From the NCBI RefSeq assembly GCF_014696385.1, contig NZ_JACJQB010000001.1, positions 186,001 through 250,000 of the forward strand: 64,000 nt of DNA. Reading direction: 5' to 3'. Made by a program: the position numbers and the translations under genes. The notes under the pieces were generated by a model. The model made no database searches and had not been told where the DNA came from. It saw only the letters and a list, made by a program, of their open reading frames with translations. Positions 10,373-17,855 of the stretch are shown piece after piece (position 1 is the first letter of the stretch; every line of letters starts with the position of its first letter). The stretch comes from Pseudanabaena mucicola FACHB-723. Lineage in GTDB: Bacteria > Cyanobacteriota > Cyanobacteriia > Pseudanabaenales > Pseudanabaenaceae.

Positions 10373-11005
10373 ATGTCTATTAACAATATTGAGATTCGTT
10401 TGCTTCTAAATCTATGGGATTTGGGGGCAGGTCAGGGCATGGTGAATAAGGGCAAGGTCTTACCGTCTTTTAGTGGTAAGGATAAGGATGTCAAGAAAGC
10501 TGAGTATAAAAATGCTTTGCAAGCTTTGATCGATGGTGGGGCGATCACTGCGTCTACTAAGTATTCACTGACGGATGCGGGTTTGCAAAGTTTGGCTGAT
10601 GGGTTGCGATCGCCTGATTTTAGTTTTCAAGGGGCAACGTTAGTCAGCAGTCGTTTGGCTAATGCAGCTTTGCGATGGTTTCAGCAAAATTCGGGTGAGG
10701 TTGCGGATGTTGAGTCTGCGCCGAAGATCTTGTCTTACGATGAGTTTAAGGTTGTGGCTTTAGAAACTTACGATCAACTTAACCGTGATTACAACTTTGA
10801 TAATCTTGTCCCTATTTATCGGATTAGACGGGCGATCGGTGAGCGCGTCACTCGTACTCAGTTTAACGACTGGATGCTAGAAATGCAATCAAATGAAATT
10901 TTGCAACTTGTAACTGGTTTAGTTACAGACCTCACGCCAGACAAGGAAGAAGACTCGATCACGACCGAACTCGGCGGTTTGCGTTACTACGCCAAACTTT
11001 TGTAA
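10373..11005 (+). CDS. Winged-helix-like protein, first gene of three-gene set
   Basis: A 210-residue soluble protein with no family I can name. Residues about 1-75 look like a winged helix (EYKNALQALIDGGAITASTKYSLTDAGLQSL: helix, turn, helix, then a short hairpin). A second helix-turn-helix-like stretch is at about 140-195 (IYRIRRAIGERVTRTQFNDWM), followed by a short beta hairpin (LGGLRYYAKLL). It is probably a DNA-binding or adaptor subunit. It precedes an AAA-type ATPase by 57 bases and a PD-(D/E)XK nuclease, and the three are likely co-transcribed. A spaced upstream region (10131-10372) holds no other gene. Confidence 0.6.
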   Translation: MSINNIEIRLLLNLWDLGAGQGMVNKGKVLPSFSGKDKDVKKAEYKNALQALIDGGAITASTKYSLTDAGLQSLADGLRSPDFSFQGATLVSSRLANAALRWFQQNSGEVADVESAPKILSYDEFKVVALETYDQLNRDYNFDNLVPIYRIRRAIGERVTRTQFNDWMLEMQSNEILQLVTGLVTDLTPDKEEDSITTELGGLRYYAKLL

Positions 11006-11062
11006 ATGAATATTGCTCTGGGCTAATGTAGCCAAATAAAAAATAATTTAAAGAGGTTTGTA

Positions 11063-12994
11063 ATGTCTACAGCGTCATCTCTTGAGGAACTTAATGCGCT
11101 CATCAAGAAAAATAATCCATTCGACGTACCACCAATCATCACAGGGCAAGATATTTGGAATGGTAGTTTTCCCGATCTGACGACTTTAAATGCCCATGCT
11201 TCGGATGCCGTATTTGAGACAATTGAGCAAGTTCGTTCTGGTAAGCCTAAAGTAACATCTCTTGCCTTTAGTGCTGAAATTGGCGTTGGTAAAAGTCATT
11301 TAATTAGACGAATTCGCCGAGGATTACAAGCAGAAAACAAAGCTTTTTTTGTTTACGCTAACAAGTATGGTGATTTAAACCTGATTCATTATCAATTTCG
11401 CCAGATTCTAGCAGACAGTTTTAAGCAGTCTAATGGTCATGGCGTTACCCAATGGCAGGAATTAGCGGCGGCAATGGTTAACCAAGTTGTTGCTCAACAG
11501 AATACAGCATTGGATCTGGTCAAGAGGGTTCCTCAAGCACTGGGAAGAAATCATGATCTGATTGATAGACTTACCAATGCAATTCTCAACGTAAAGCCAA
11601 AAGTAAGCGATCCTGACATTGTTAGAGCAATTCTATGGACATTGGGAAGTTCTGCCCACGCACCTTTTGCGATTAGATGGCTTGCAGGTAAAGAGTTGGC
11701 TGACGCAAAAGCAAAAGAATTAGGACTACCCAACTCAACCAAGGAAATTAAACTCCTAGAAGCAGATGCGCTAAGTGCTTCTTTACAAATTATTAGTCTT
11801 GCTTCGGACTACAATCCTATTATGGTCTGTTTTGATGAGCTAGAAGGGTTAGAAGTCAATGAGTCTGGCTATTTTAAGTCGCAAGTTGTCGGAGGATTAG
11901 TCAAAGATTTGTTTGATGCTATCGAACAGTCTGATGTAACGAAAGGAGTAGTTATTTTATCTGTAATACCTCCTGCTGTTTTGCGAGACCTGTTTAAGGG
12001 AGCGTCTTTAATTGGAATAAGCGATAGGCTATCTTCAAAATATAAAGAACCTATTGAACTAAAGTATGCGGATGGTGAAACTGTTGTTAGGATTGTTGCT
12101 CTCTGGCTTCAGGATTTTTATCAGTCTCATAACCTTGTCCCTCCAACTCCTGTATTTCCTTTTGAAGAAGAGAAATTAAGATCTTTGGGCAATGAAAGAC
12201 CAACCATCAGACAACTATTAAAATGGTGTCGTGACAATTTTGTTATATCTGATGTAGTTATTGACCCTCAAGAGGTATTACAGAAAGCCTATGAGCGTGA
12301 AAAATCTATTCTTGAAAATGACAAAGAGAAAGACTGGCTGGATGACAGTGATCTGATCGCTAAGGCAATCTATCTAAGTCTAACAACACTAAAGGGACAG
12401 ACAGTTGAAAATGTTCTGATTACAGATGTTGAAGATAAAGTTAGACCACTAGCTGAAAACAAAGGCGCTCTGCAATTTAGAATTATTGCTGTTGAAGATG
12501 GAGTAGAACAACGGATCGGTGTAGGCGTAGTCCAGCAAACTCATGGCGGTACTGTATGGGCGAAACTGTGGCGCTTGGTTTCGTATGAAACTTTTAACCT
12601 AACAAGAGGTTGTTTGATTCGTTCACCAGAGCGACAATTCAAGAAGAAATGGGAAGCACTTACTTATTTAGGCTGGTTAGTTAATGATATGGGAGGAGAA
12701 TATGTTCATTTGAAAAATGAGGAAATTGAACCACTTTTAGCTATTCTGTTTGTCTATGATAAATATGAGACTTATGGAGTCAATCAAACTGATGTTTTAG
12801 AGTACATTACAAACTCTGGAATTGCCTTTAATAATCCATTGATTAGAGAGATTTTGAGCGATCCATCTAGTGTAATTACTGCCGAAGACATTGAATCTGA
12901 CTCCCCAGAAGACAAGCCAAAAATCGAAGAAAGTCCTGTATTTTTAGATATTACTGATGATAGCAGTATTGATCTAGAGAGTTTTCTAAGATGA
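11063..12994 (+). CDS. AAA-type ATPase, second gene of three-gene set
   Basis: A 643-residue ATPase. Walker A is GVGKSH at residues 74-79 (Lys77) and Walker B is IMVCFDELEG with Asp258-Glu259. A sensor-2-like stretch NERPTIRQLLKWCRDNF is near residue 380. This order resembles Orc/Cdc6-like AAA+ proteins found in defence and mobile loci. The C-terminal third (about 430-643) contains QFRIIAVEDGVEQRIGVGVV and a possible helix-turn-helix, and ends in an acidic tail. A ribosome-binding sequence (AAAGAGG) precedes the ATG. The gene lies between a winged-helix protein and a nuclease, so it may be the motor or sensor of that set. No known system name can be assigned. Confidence 0.65.
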   Translation: MSTASSLEELNALIKKNNPFDVPPIITGQDIWNGSFPDLTTLNAHASDAVFETIEQVRSGKPKVTSLAFSAEIGVGKSHLIRRIRRGLQAENKAFFVYANKYGDLNLIHYQFRQILADSFKQSNGHGVTQWQELAAAMVNQVVAQQNTALDLVKRVPQALGRNHDLIDRLTNAILNVKPKVSDPDIVRAILWTLGSSAHAPFAIRWLAGKELADAKAKELGLPNSTKEIKLLEADALSASLQIISLASDYNPIMVCFDELEGLEVNESGYFKSQVVGGLVKDLFDAIEQSDVTKGVVILSVIPPAVLRDLFKGASLIGISDRLSSKYKEPIELKYADGETVVRIVALWLQDFYQSHNLVPPTPVFPFEEEKLRSLGNERPTIRQLLKWCRDNFVISDVVIDPQEVLQKAYEREKSILENDKEKDWLDDSDLIAKAIYLSLTTLKGQTVENVLITDVEDKVRPLAENKGALQFRIIAVEDGVEQRIGVGVVQQTHGGTVWAKLWRLVSYETFNLTRGCLIRSPERQFKKKWEALTYLGWLVNDMGGEYVHLKNEEIEPLLAILFVYDKYETYGVNQTDVLEYITNSGIAFNNPLIREILSDPSSVITAEDIESDSPEDKPKIEESPVFLDITDDSSIDLESFLR

Positions 12995-13024
12995 TCAAAT
13001 ATATTTCTATTGTAGGAAATTAGC

Positions 13025-14407
13025 ATGGTATCTATTAATAACGCTCTAAGATTACCACAGAAAAACTTAGAGCTACTGGTGAATGGTAAATCTATCAACT
13101 GCTTATCTAAGACGTTTGTTGTAACTAATCGTTGTTTTGCACTCTATCCAGATATACAATCTCAAGAATTAGATTTTATAGATATTGATTACTGGGCAGA
13201 GTGTACAGATTGCAAAGCTATTGGTGAAGATTTCTCAATACCAAGATTGTCAAATTTAATAGGTATATCAATAGAAGAAATTACCGAAATTTTCCAGAAG
13301 CGCAAAAATATTTTCCTGACATCATTGCGAACTTATAAATTACCTAATTCATTACAAGTTGTATATCAATCCACAGGTAATTTTATACCTTTGTCAGAAA
13401 TAGTTAATATCAATGAACTGTTTTCTGTGATTAGTGATCATGATTTTAATAAACTTATAAATGAGACAAAAGAGCTAGAGCTAACTATTGTGCCAGAGTT
13501 TACTTTAGAAAGTGAAGACACAATCATTGATCAAAATGAAATTTTTTTGCAACTCAAAGAAGAATTTCTAAATAATAATGATGAAGATAAAACAAAAGAG
13601 ACAAAAAAAACTTGGCTCAATATCAAAGATCTAAGCTGGATAGAAGATATCTCTAAGTATGGCGATCGCAGTATTGAGACGGATACAGGTAGAAATAACT
13701 GGCAAGCAGGTACAGATTTTGAAAATATCGCAAAACAAAGCTTAGAATTTCTAGGTTTTACAATTGATGAGGCTCACAAAGGAGGCGCAGGGGGATTAGA
13801 TTTATTTTGTTCAAAGCCTTATCCATTAACAGGAGAATGCAAAGCAGGGAAAAGTGTTCCTAGTCGCACAACTGAAGAATTACTTAAGCTTGGAGGTATG
13901 AGATTAGGTAGAGAAAGATTTTTAGAATCTAAGAAACTAATTGTTGGTGCTGGTAAAGTCAGCAAAGATGTAATTACAGCCGCTCACGAATGGAAAGTAA
14001 GCATTATCAAAGCTATGACATTACAAAAACTCGTTGAACTCAAAGCTAAATATGATGGTGCGATCAATCTATTTGAACTCAAAGATTATTTGCAAGCAGG
14101 GCAAATTGACGACAAGATTGATGAGTATATCCAGAAAGTTGAAGGCAAAATTAAAATACGATCTCGGATTGTTCAAACAGTTAAGGAACTTCAAGATGCA
14201 GACTCTGAATATCCTAGCCCAATCGAAATTCGGACTCATTACAACGCTAGAAAACAAGGTGCTAACGTTAGTCTTGATTCCACTAAAGAAATTTTAATCG
14301 AGCTTTCTTCGCCATTGGCGGGATATTTGGGAAGAGATAAGGGTGCTGGCGGAAATTGCGATCGCTTTTACTACTTACGAGATTTACCATGTGATACACA
14401 AGACTAA
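13025..14407 (+). CDS. PD-(D/E)XK-type nuclease, third gene of three-gene set
   Basis: A 460-residue protein. The central part has a restriction-endonuclease-like core: WQAGTDFENIAKQSLEFLGF (helix), then GGLDLFCS with Asp259 and GECKAGK with Glu271 and Lys273, giving D-x11-E-x-K. This is the Mrr/PD-(D/E)XK metal site. Residues 1-200 are acidic and of unknown fold. The C-terminal 90 residues (IRSRIVQTVKELQDADSEYP to the end) look like a winged helix. It follows the ATPase gene by 30 bases. About 70 bases of its 3' end occur again at 15233-15303, beyond the toxin-antitoxin genes. DNA cleavage is inferred from the motif. Confidence 0.65.
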   Translation: MVSINNALRLPQKNLELLVNGKSINCLSKTFVVTNRCFALYPDIQSQELDFIDIDYWAECTDCKAIGEDFSIPRLSNLIGISIEEITEIFQKRKNIFLTSLRTYKLPNSLQVVYQSTGNFIPLSEIVNINELFSVISDHDFNKLINETKELELTIVPEFTLESEDTIIDQNEIFLQLKEEFLNNNDEDKTKETKKTWLNIKDLSWIEDISKYGDRSIETDTGRNNWQAGTDFENIAKQSLEFLGFTIDEAHKGGAGGLDLFCSKPYPLTGECKAGKSVPSRTTEELLKLGGMRLGRERFLESKKLIVGAGKVSKDVITAAHEWKVSIIKAMTLQKLVELKAKYDGAINLFELKDYLQAGQIDDKIDEYIQKVEGKIKIRSRIVQTVKELQDADSEYPSPIEIRTHYNARKQGANVSLDSTKEILIELSSPLAGYLGRDKGAGGNCDRFYYLRDLPCDTQD

Positions 14408-14468
14408 AATTTCATGTAAATCCAAGCATTTTCCGTTATAATGCAAATACTATGGATAGGTGAAGCCA

Positions 14469-14717
14469 ATGGTAACAGCAATTAAGCAAATAGGAACTGT
14501 GGGCAAAGATGGCAAAATTGAACTTTATACTCCAGAGTTAATAGAAGGTACAAAAGTTGAGGTGATTTTATTGGTTGATCATCAAGACGAAACGGAGTAT
14601 TTGCTCTCCAATGCTGCTAATGCCAAAAGATTATTAGAAGCGATCGCCAATGTAGAAAAGGGTGAAGGATTGGTAACGTTCTCGGCTGAAGAATGGCATG
14701 AGAAATATAGTATTTGA
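14469..14717 (+). CDS. Antitoxin of a YoeB-type pair
   Basis: An 82-residue protein whose beginning (AIKQIGTVGKDGKIELYTPELIEGTKVEVILL) is an AbrB/DUF104-like strand pattern. The C terminus is helical (AKRLLEAIANVEKGEGLVTF, EEWHEKYSI) and would bind the toxin. It overlaps the YoeB-like toxin gene by 20 bases, the usual arrangement. A GTG at 14460 could extend it by three residues; the ATG at 14469 has the better-spaced GATAGGTG. A TATAAT box at 14437-14442 lies about 26 bases before the start, within a short gap after the nuclease gene, so the pair probably has its own promoter. Confidence 0.75.
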   Translation: MVTAIKQIGTVGKDGKIELYTPELIEGTKVEVILLVDHQDETEYLLSNAANAKRLLEAIANVEKGEGLVTFSAEEWHEKYSI

Positions 14718-14937
14718 GCCGCAAGCGTTTCAGGATTTTAATAACTGGGCAAAGGAAGATAAGAAAGTTTACGGCAAAATTGTTGGCTTGATTGATGACA
14801 TCTTACGCAATCCTTTTAGTGGTATTGGTAAACCTGAGCCGCTTAAATATGAGTTAAAGGGATGTTGGTCAAGGAGAATTACTGATGAGCATCGCTTGGT
14901 TTATAGGATTAATGAAGATGCTCTGACAATTATTTAG
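14698..14937 (+). CDS. YoeB/Txe-family toxin, C-terminally truncated by a frameshift
   Basis: A 79-residue RelE-fold ribosome-dependent mRNA interferase that aligns along its length with E. coli YoeB. GKPEPLK (Glu47) and SRRITDEHRLVY (Arg66) keep two catalytic positions. The frame stops after ALTII. If one T of the TTT at 14933-14935 is ignored, the frame continues SCKFHYER and ends at 14962. This restores the terminal His-Tyr pair that YoeB needs for catalysis, in the exact register of E. coli's CRYHY end. As read, the toxin lacks these residues and is probably inactive. Sequencing error or slippage at the T run are the alternatives. Confidence 0.8.
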   Translation: MRNIVFEPQAFQDFNNWAKEDKKVYGKIVGLIDDILRNPFSGIGKPEPLKYELKGCWSRRITDEHRLVYRINEDALTII

Positions 14938-15001
14938 TTGTAAATTCCATTATGAAAGGTAGATCCTAATCAATGGATTCAATTTACAGGGAGAAAATAA
15001 A

Positions 15002-15232
15002 ATGAATAAATATCATGTATGCGGCTCAAATGAAATTCACAACGAACTGATTGATGAAATTTTCTATATTTCAGGCAAACCCGTTTTAGTCGAGCATATT
15101 CCCACAAAAGTTTGCAGTCAATGCGGAGAACAAACCTTTAGCCGCCAAACAACAGAACAAATTCGCCTAATGCTTCACAGCCAAGCAAAACCAGTTAGAG
15201 CGATCGCTATTGACGTTTTCTCATTAGCCTAA
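15002..15232 (+). CDS. YgiT-type zinc-finger antitoxin-like protein with a damaged metal site
   Basis: A 76-residue protein of the YgiT/MqsA N-terminal family (SGKPVLVEHIPTKVCSQCGEQTFSRQTTEQI). These domains bind zinc with two CxxC pairs. The second pair is Cys38 and Cys41. At the first, only Cys7 remains and the expected cysteine at position 4 is tyrosine (TAT, one base from TGT). The helix-turn-helix half of full MqsA is absent, as is usual for the short members. No toxin gene is next to it on this strand; the DUF4258 gene that often accompanies this family is on the other strand 350 bases away. Confidence 0.7.
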   Translation: MNKYHVCGSNEIHNELIDEIFYISGKPVLVEHIPTKVCSQCGEQTFSRQTTEQIRLMLHSQAKPVRAIAIDVFSLA

Positions 15233-15303
15233 GATATTTGGGAAGAGTTAAGGGTAATGGAGGAAATTGCGATCGCTTTTACTACTTGTGAGACTTACTG
15301 ATC
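15233..15303 (+). repeat. Second, diverged copy of the nuclease gene's 3' end
   Basis: These 71 bases match 14322-14392, the end of the PD-(D/E)XK nuclease gene, with about eight mismatches and no gaps; 26 bases around GCGATCGCTTTTACTACTT are identical. In the corresponding frame the copy reads YLGRVKGNGGNCDRFYYL and then a stop, against YLGRDKGAGGNCDRFYYL in the gene. The two copies bracket the three toxin-antitoxin genes at 14469-15232. The copy is therefore a remnant of a related nuclease gene and a sign of recombination. Confidence 0.8.
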
Positions 15304-15401
15304 TGAGTTGTTAATCTGGTGATTGAATAGACAATCGCTGTTTATGGGATGGATAGGCGATTGCCGTTTGTTTTTCTCACAATTAATCTCCAACACAATC
15401 A

Positions 15402-15596
15402 TTAAGCAGCTAACATAGCAGCTACAGAATCCTTAGACATAAAGCGACGAAAATCCAGAATTTCAACTAGAACCAGCTTATCGTCTGGTGAATAATGCAA
15501 AATCACTTGACCATCTTCTTCTGCATAGGCGATCGCATCATTAGAGATTTCAATCAAGAGCGCATCAACATCTTTGCTATAGCTAATCTTTTTCAT
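15402..15596 (-). CDS. DUF2283 family protein, probable antitoxin
   Basis: A 64-residue protein with the DUF2283 pattern: ISYSKDVDALLIEISNDAIAYAEE, then a strand pair and LVEILDFRRF. This small beta-rich family is repeatedly paired with DUF4258 proteins. The gene overlaps the upstream DUF4258 gene by 14 bases on the same strand. The pair is regarded as a putative type II toxin-antitoxin module; the toxic activity has not been shown from this sequence. Confidence 0.75.
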   Translation of the reverse strand: MKKISYSKDVDALLIEISNDAIAYAEEDGQVILHYSPDDKLVLVEILDFRRFMSKDSVAAMLAA

Positions 15597-15843
15597 ATCT
15601 AGATCTCCTACCAGGATAAAGGGTGATAATTAAAATGAATGAGCCAAAATCTCGATAAACAACTCGAAGCACTAAACTTGGGTCTAGAGTTTGTTGCGCT
15701 ATCAGTTTATCTTCTTCTCCAGTTTCTAATTTATCTGGCGATCGCACTGTTTCAGTAACAAAATCGAGATCGATAATTACGCCACGACTTGCTAAAACAT
15801 TTATTTTTAATCGAGCGTGTTCGCTAAATCGAATTTCTTTCAT
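15583..15843 (-). CDS. DUF4258 family protein, probable toxin
   Basis: An 86-residue protein from the ATG at 15843 (97 residues from 15876). It has the DUF4258 start (MKEIRFSEHARLKINVLASRG) and the end VLRVVYRDFGSFILIITLYPGRR, which resembles the RelE/BrnT-like beta-sheet. A histidine and an arginine in FSEHARLKI are the best conserved positions of the family. It overlaps the DUF2283 gene by 14 bases and is the first gene of that pair. The start at 15843 fits the family better than the longer form. Confidence 0.7.
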   Translation of the reverse strand: MKEIRFSEHARLKINVLASRGVIIDLDFVTETVRSPDKLETGEEDKLIAQQTLDPSLVLRVVYRDFGSFILIITLYPGRRSRYEKD

Positions 15844-16196
15844 AAACTGTTGATAGCATGATTTTATTTTAACCACACTAGCTAGGCGATCGCTGGGGCA
15901 CTGGTCAGCTAATCGAGGATAAGCGCTGAAATGCCCATTTCATTCCGACAAAAAAGGCGCAAATACGTTGATCACACTTTAACTGTCCAGTGCCGACATT
16001 CATAAAAAAACGAATAAATGGTGTCTGGGCGATCGTCCTCTATTTTCTCCAATAATTATTCACCACTACCCATCACACTCACATTGCAAAACTTCTGAAC
16101 AGTTTGTCTGACGCTACGGTAGCTTTGCGCCACCACAAAAAGTAACTGCAATTACATTGCATGACTACAATTTTTTGGTTCTATTGTGTCAAAATG
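15844..16196. other. Intergenic region before ribF
   Basis: About 350 bases without a gene. It holds an imperfect inverted repeat, GGCACTGG at 15897-15904 and CCAGTGCC at 15987-15994, about 80 bases apart. I see no transposase fragment or RNA gene that explains it. Confidence 0.4.
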
Positions 16197-17168
16197 TTAA
16201 GCGTGAGAGTAATTTTTGACCCAACCCAAATTTCTCGTCCTACTGCGATCGCCCTCGGAAACTTTGATGGCGTACATGTAGGACATCGCCATGTGATCGC
16301 GCCGATTTTGCCTCAATCTCTAGGCGATCGCAATCCAAGGCTAACGAGTACCGTTGTTTCCTTTTCGCCCCATCCCCAAGAATTTTTTAGCGGTAAATTG
16401 CGATCGCTACTTGCCCCCTTCGATGAAAAAGTGGCTTTATTAGAATCTCTTGGTGTCGAGCAATTAGTGTTGCTGCCCTTCGATGCAGAGCTTGCGAAGC
16501 TAAGTGCCGCCGATTTTATGCAAAAAATACTGATTGACTCCATGCAAGTCCAGTTAATCAGTGTTGGTTTTGATTTTCATTTTGGGCGAAAAAGACAAGG
16601 CAATGTTAACGATCTAAAAAATATTTGGGGCGAGCGGCTCACAGTTATTCCTGAACAAAAAATGAATGTGGGTATTACCGATCAAGCACCTGTCAGGATT
16701 AGTAGTTCTAACATTCGCACAGCACTAGCCCAAGGCGAAATTGACCTAGCCAATGCCCTGTTGGGTCGTCCATACAATTTGGTTGGTAAGGTCATCCGCG
16801 GTAAGCAACTGGGGCGCACGATTGGATTCCCCACTGCAAATCTAGAACTGCCACCTCAAAAATGCTTACCCCGTGATGGAGTCTATGCTGTCCAAGTACA
16901 GGTTAACCAAGGCAATGCCTCAGCACCAGCTTTCGGGGTGATGAATATTGGTCTGCGACCAACAGTAGATGGTACTCAGCGTTCTGTAGAAGTACATTTG
17001 TTTAACTGGCAAGGAGACTTGTATGGTCAAGAACTAAGCGTCAACCTAGTTCAATTTATTCGTCCTGAGCAGAAATTTGACTCACTTGATTTTCTCAAAG
17101 CCCAGATTCAGAAGGATTGCCAGACAGCACTAAGATATTTAGTTGCGGAACCAACCCTCATTTGTTAG
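16197..17168 (+). CDS. ribF: Bifunctional riboflavin kinase / FAD synthetase
   Basis: A protein of 323 residues from the ATG at 16197 (335 from 16161). The N-terminal FAD synthetase half has ALGNFDGVHVGHRHVI, the nucleotidyltransferase signature, and the SSSNIRTALAQGEIDLAN motif. The C-terminal riboflavin kinase half has GKVIRGKQLGRTIGFPTANLE, with the GxxxPTAN magnesium-ATP motif. It makes FMN and then FAD from riboflavin. It stands alone and ends in a hairpin shared with a convergent gene. The shorter start fits the family, which begins just before the nucleotide-binding strand. Confidence 0.93.
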   Translation, partial: LSVRVIFDPTQISRPTAIALGNFDGVHVGHRHVIAPILPQSLGDRNPRLTSTVVSFSPHPQEFFSGKLRSLLAPFDEKVALLESLGVEQLVLLPFDAELAKLSAADFMQKILIDSMQVQLISVGFDFHFGRKRQGNVNDLKNIWGERLTVIPEQKMNVGITDQAPVRISSSNIRTALAQGEIDLANALLGRPYNLVGKVIRGKQLGRTIGFPTANLELPPQKCLPRDGVYAVQVQVNQGNASAPAFGVMNIGLRPTVDGTQRSVEVHLFNWQGDLYGQELSVNLVQFIRPEQKFDSLDFLKAQIQKDCQTALRYLVAEPTLIC

Positions 17169-17175
17169 ATATTTA

Positions 17176-17210
17176 AGACGAGTGACTGAACTTCGTGCCG
17201 CCACTCGTCT
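17176..17210. terminator. Convergent terminator hairpin after ribF
   Basis: Nine-base arms AGACGAGTG (17176-17184) and CACTCGTCT (17202-17210) lie between the ribF stop and the convergent acetyltransferase gene, with a 17-base loop and a short T-rich tail. Confidence 0.5.
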
Positions 17211-17238
17211 TCTCTTATAGTTATATTTGCTAGCCAAA

Positions 17239-17814
17239 TCAGGTGCGTTTCCGTAGCTTTGGGCGGTTACGCTCAGCCTTATCGCGTTCGTAATTGATTA
17301 GTCTGCCGTAATATTCATGCTTGGCTAAATTGAGCGATAAAAATACATGTTCTCTAGCATTGCCAAACCCTTTACGGTTAAAGAAATTAATTGCTGGAGT
17401 ATTCGCAGGATCAGTATCAACAAGCATCAAGCGAACATTGTCTTCAATCATCCGCTCAATGATTTTATCAACAAGGCGATCAGCAATGCCTCGGCGCTGA
17501 AAGTTGGGGCTAACACCTAGCCAAGTGATGTAACCATATTTCCATGAAGCTTTGTTGATGATTGTGCCAAGGACAAAACCCGCTAACTGATCATCAATTT
17601 CTGCGACTAAGCAATATTCTGAATCGGTGTTATACATACCGATCACCTCCCACTCATCCCATGTGCGGTATAGATAGGGGTATAGGTCACTCGTAAATAA
17701 TTGTTCACCTAAGTGAAAAATTGGTGCAATATCGTCAATATTCATTTCACGAATATTGACACTGCTAGACTCGATACGCTCGGAATCGCCTTCCTGATTA
17801 GGTAAATTATTCAT
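17239..17814 (-). CDS. GNAT family N-acetyltransferase
   Basis: A 191-residue protein from the ATG at 17814. The acetyl-CoA-binding motif is LGVSPNFQRRGIADRLVDKIIERM, preceded by the strand AGFVLGTIINKASWKYGYITW and followed by VDTDPANTPAINFFNRKGFGN. This order matches RimI-like GNAT enzymes. The substrate is not evident. A longer frame (to 17913) would run into the upstream DUF4335 gene, so the internal start is chosen. It follows that gene by 41 bases on the same strand and may be co-transcribed with it. Confidence 0.8.
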   Translation of the reverse strand: MNNLPNQEGDSERIESSSVNIREMNIDDIAPIFHLGEQLFTSDLYPYLYRTWDEWEVIGMYNTDSEYCLVAEIDDQLAGFVLGTIINKASWKYGYITWLGVSPNFQRRGIADRLVDKIIERMIEDNVRLMLVDTDPANTPAINFFNRKGFGNAREHVFLSLNLAKHEYYGRLINYERDKAERNRPKLRKRT

Positions 17815-17855
17815 GATTGAGAATTTATTTTCCCATTTTAAAACATATATTTCAT

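Noticed and set aside
13025-14407. Classical type II restriction-modification system
   Set aside because: There is a PD-(D/E)XK core but no methyltransferase gene nearby, and the linked ATPase does not fit a type II system.
15897-15994. Terminal inverted repeats of a small mobile element
   Set aside because: Only 8 perfect bases, no target duplication and no transposase remnant in between.
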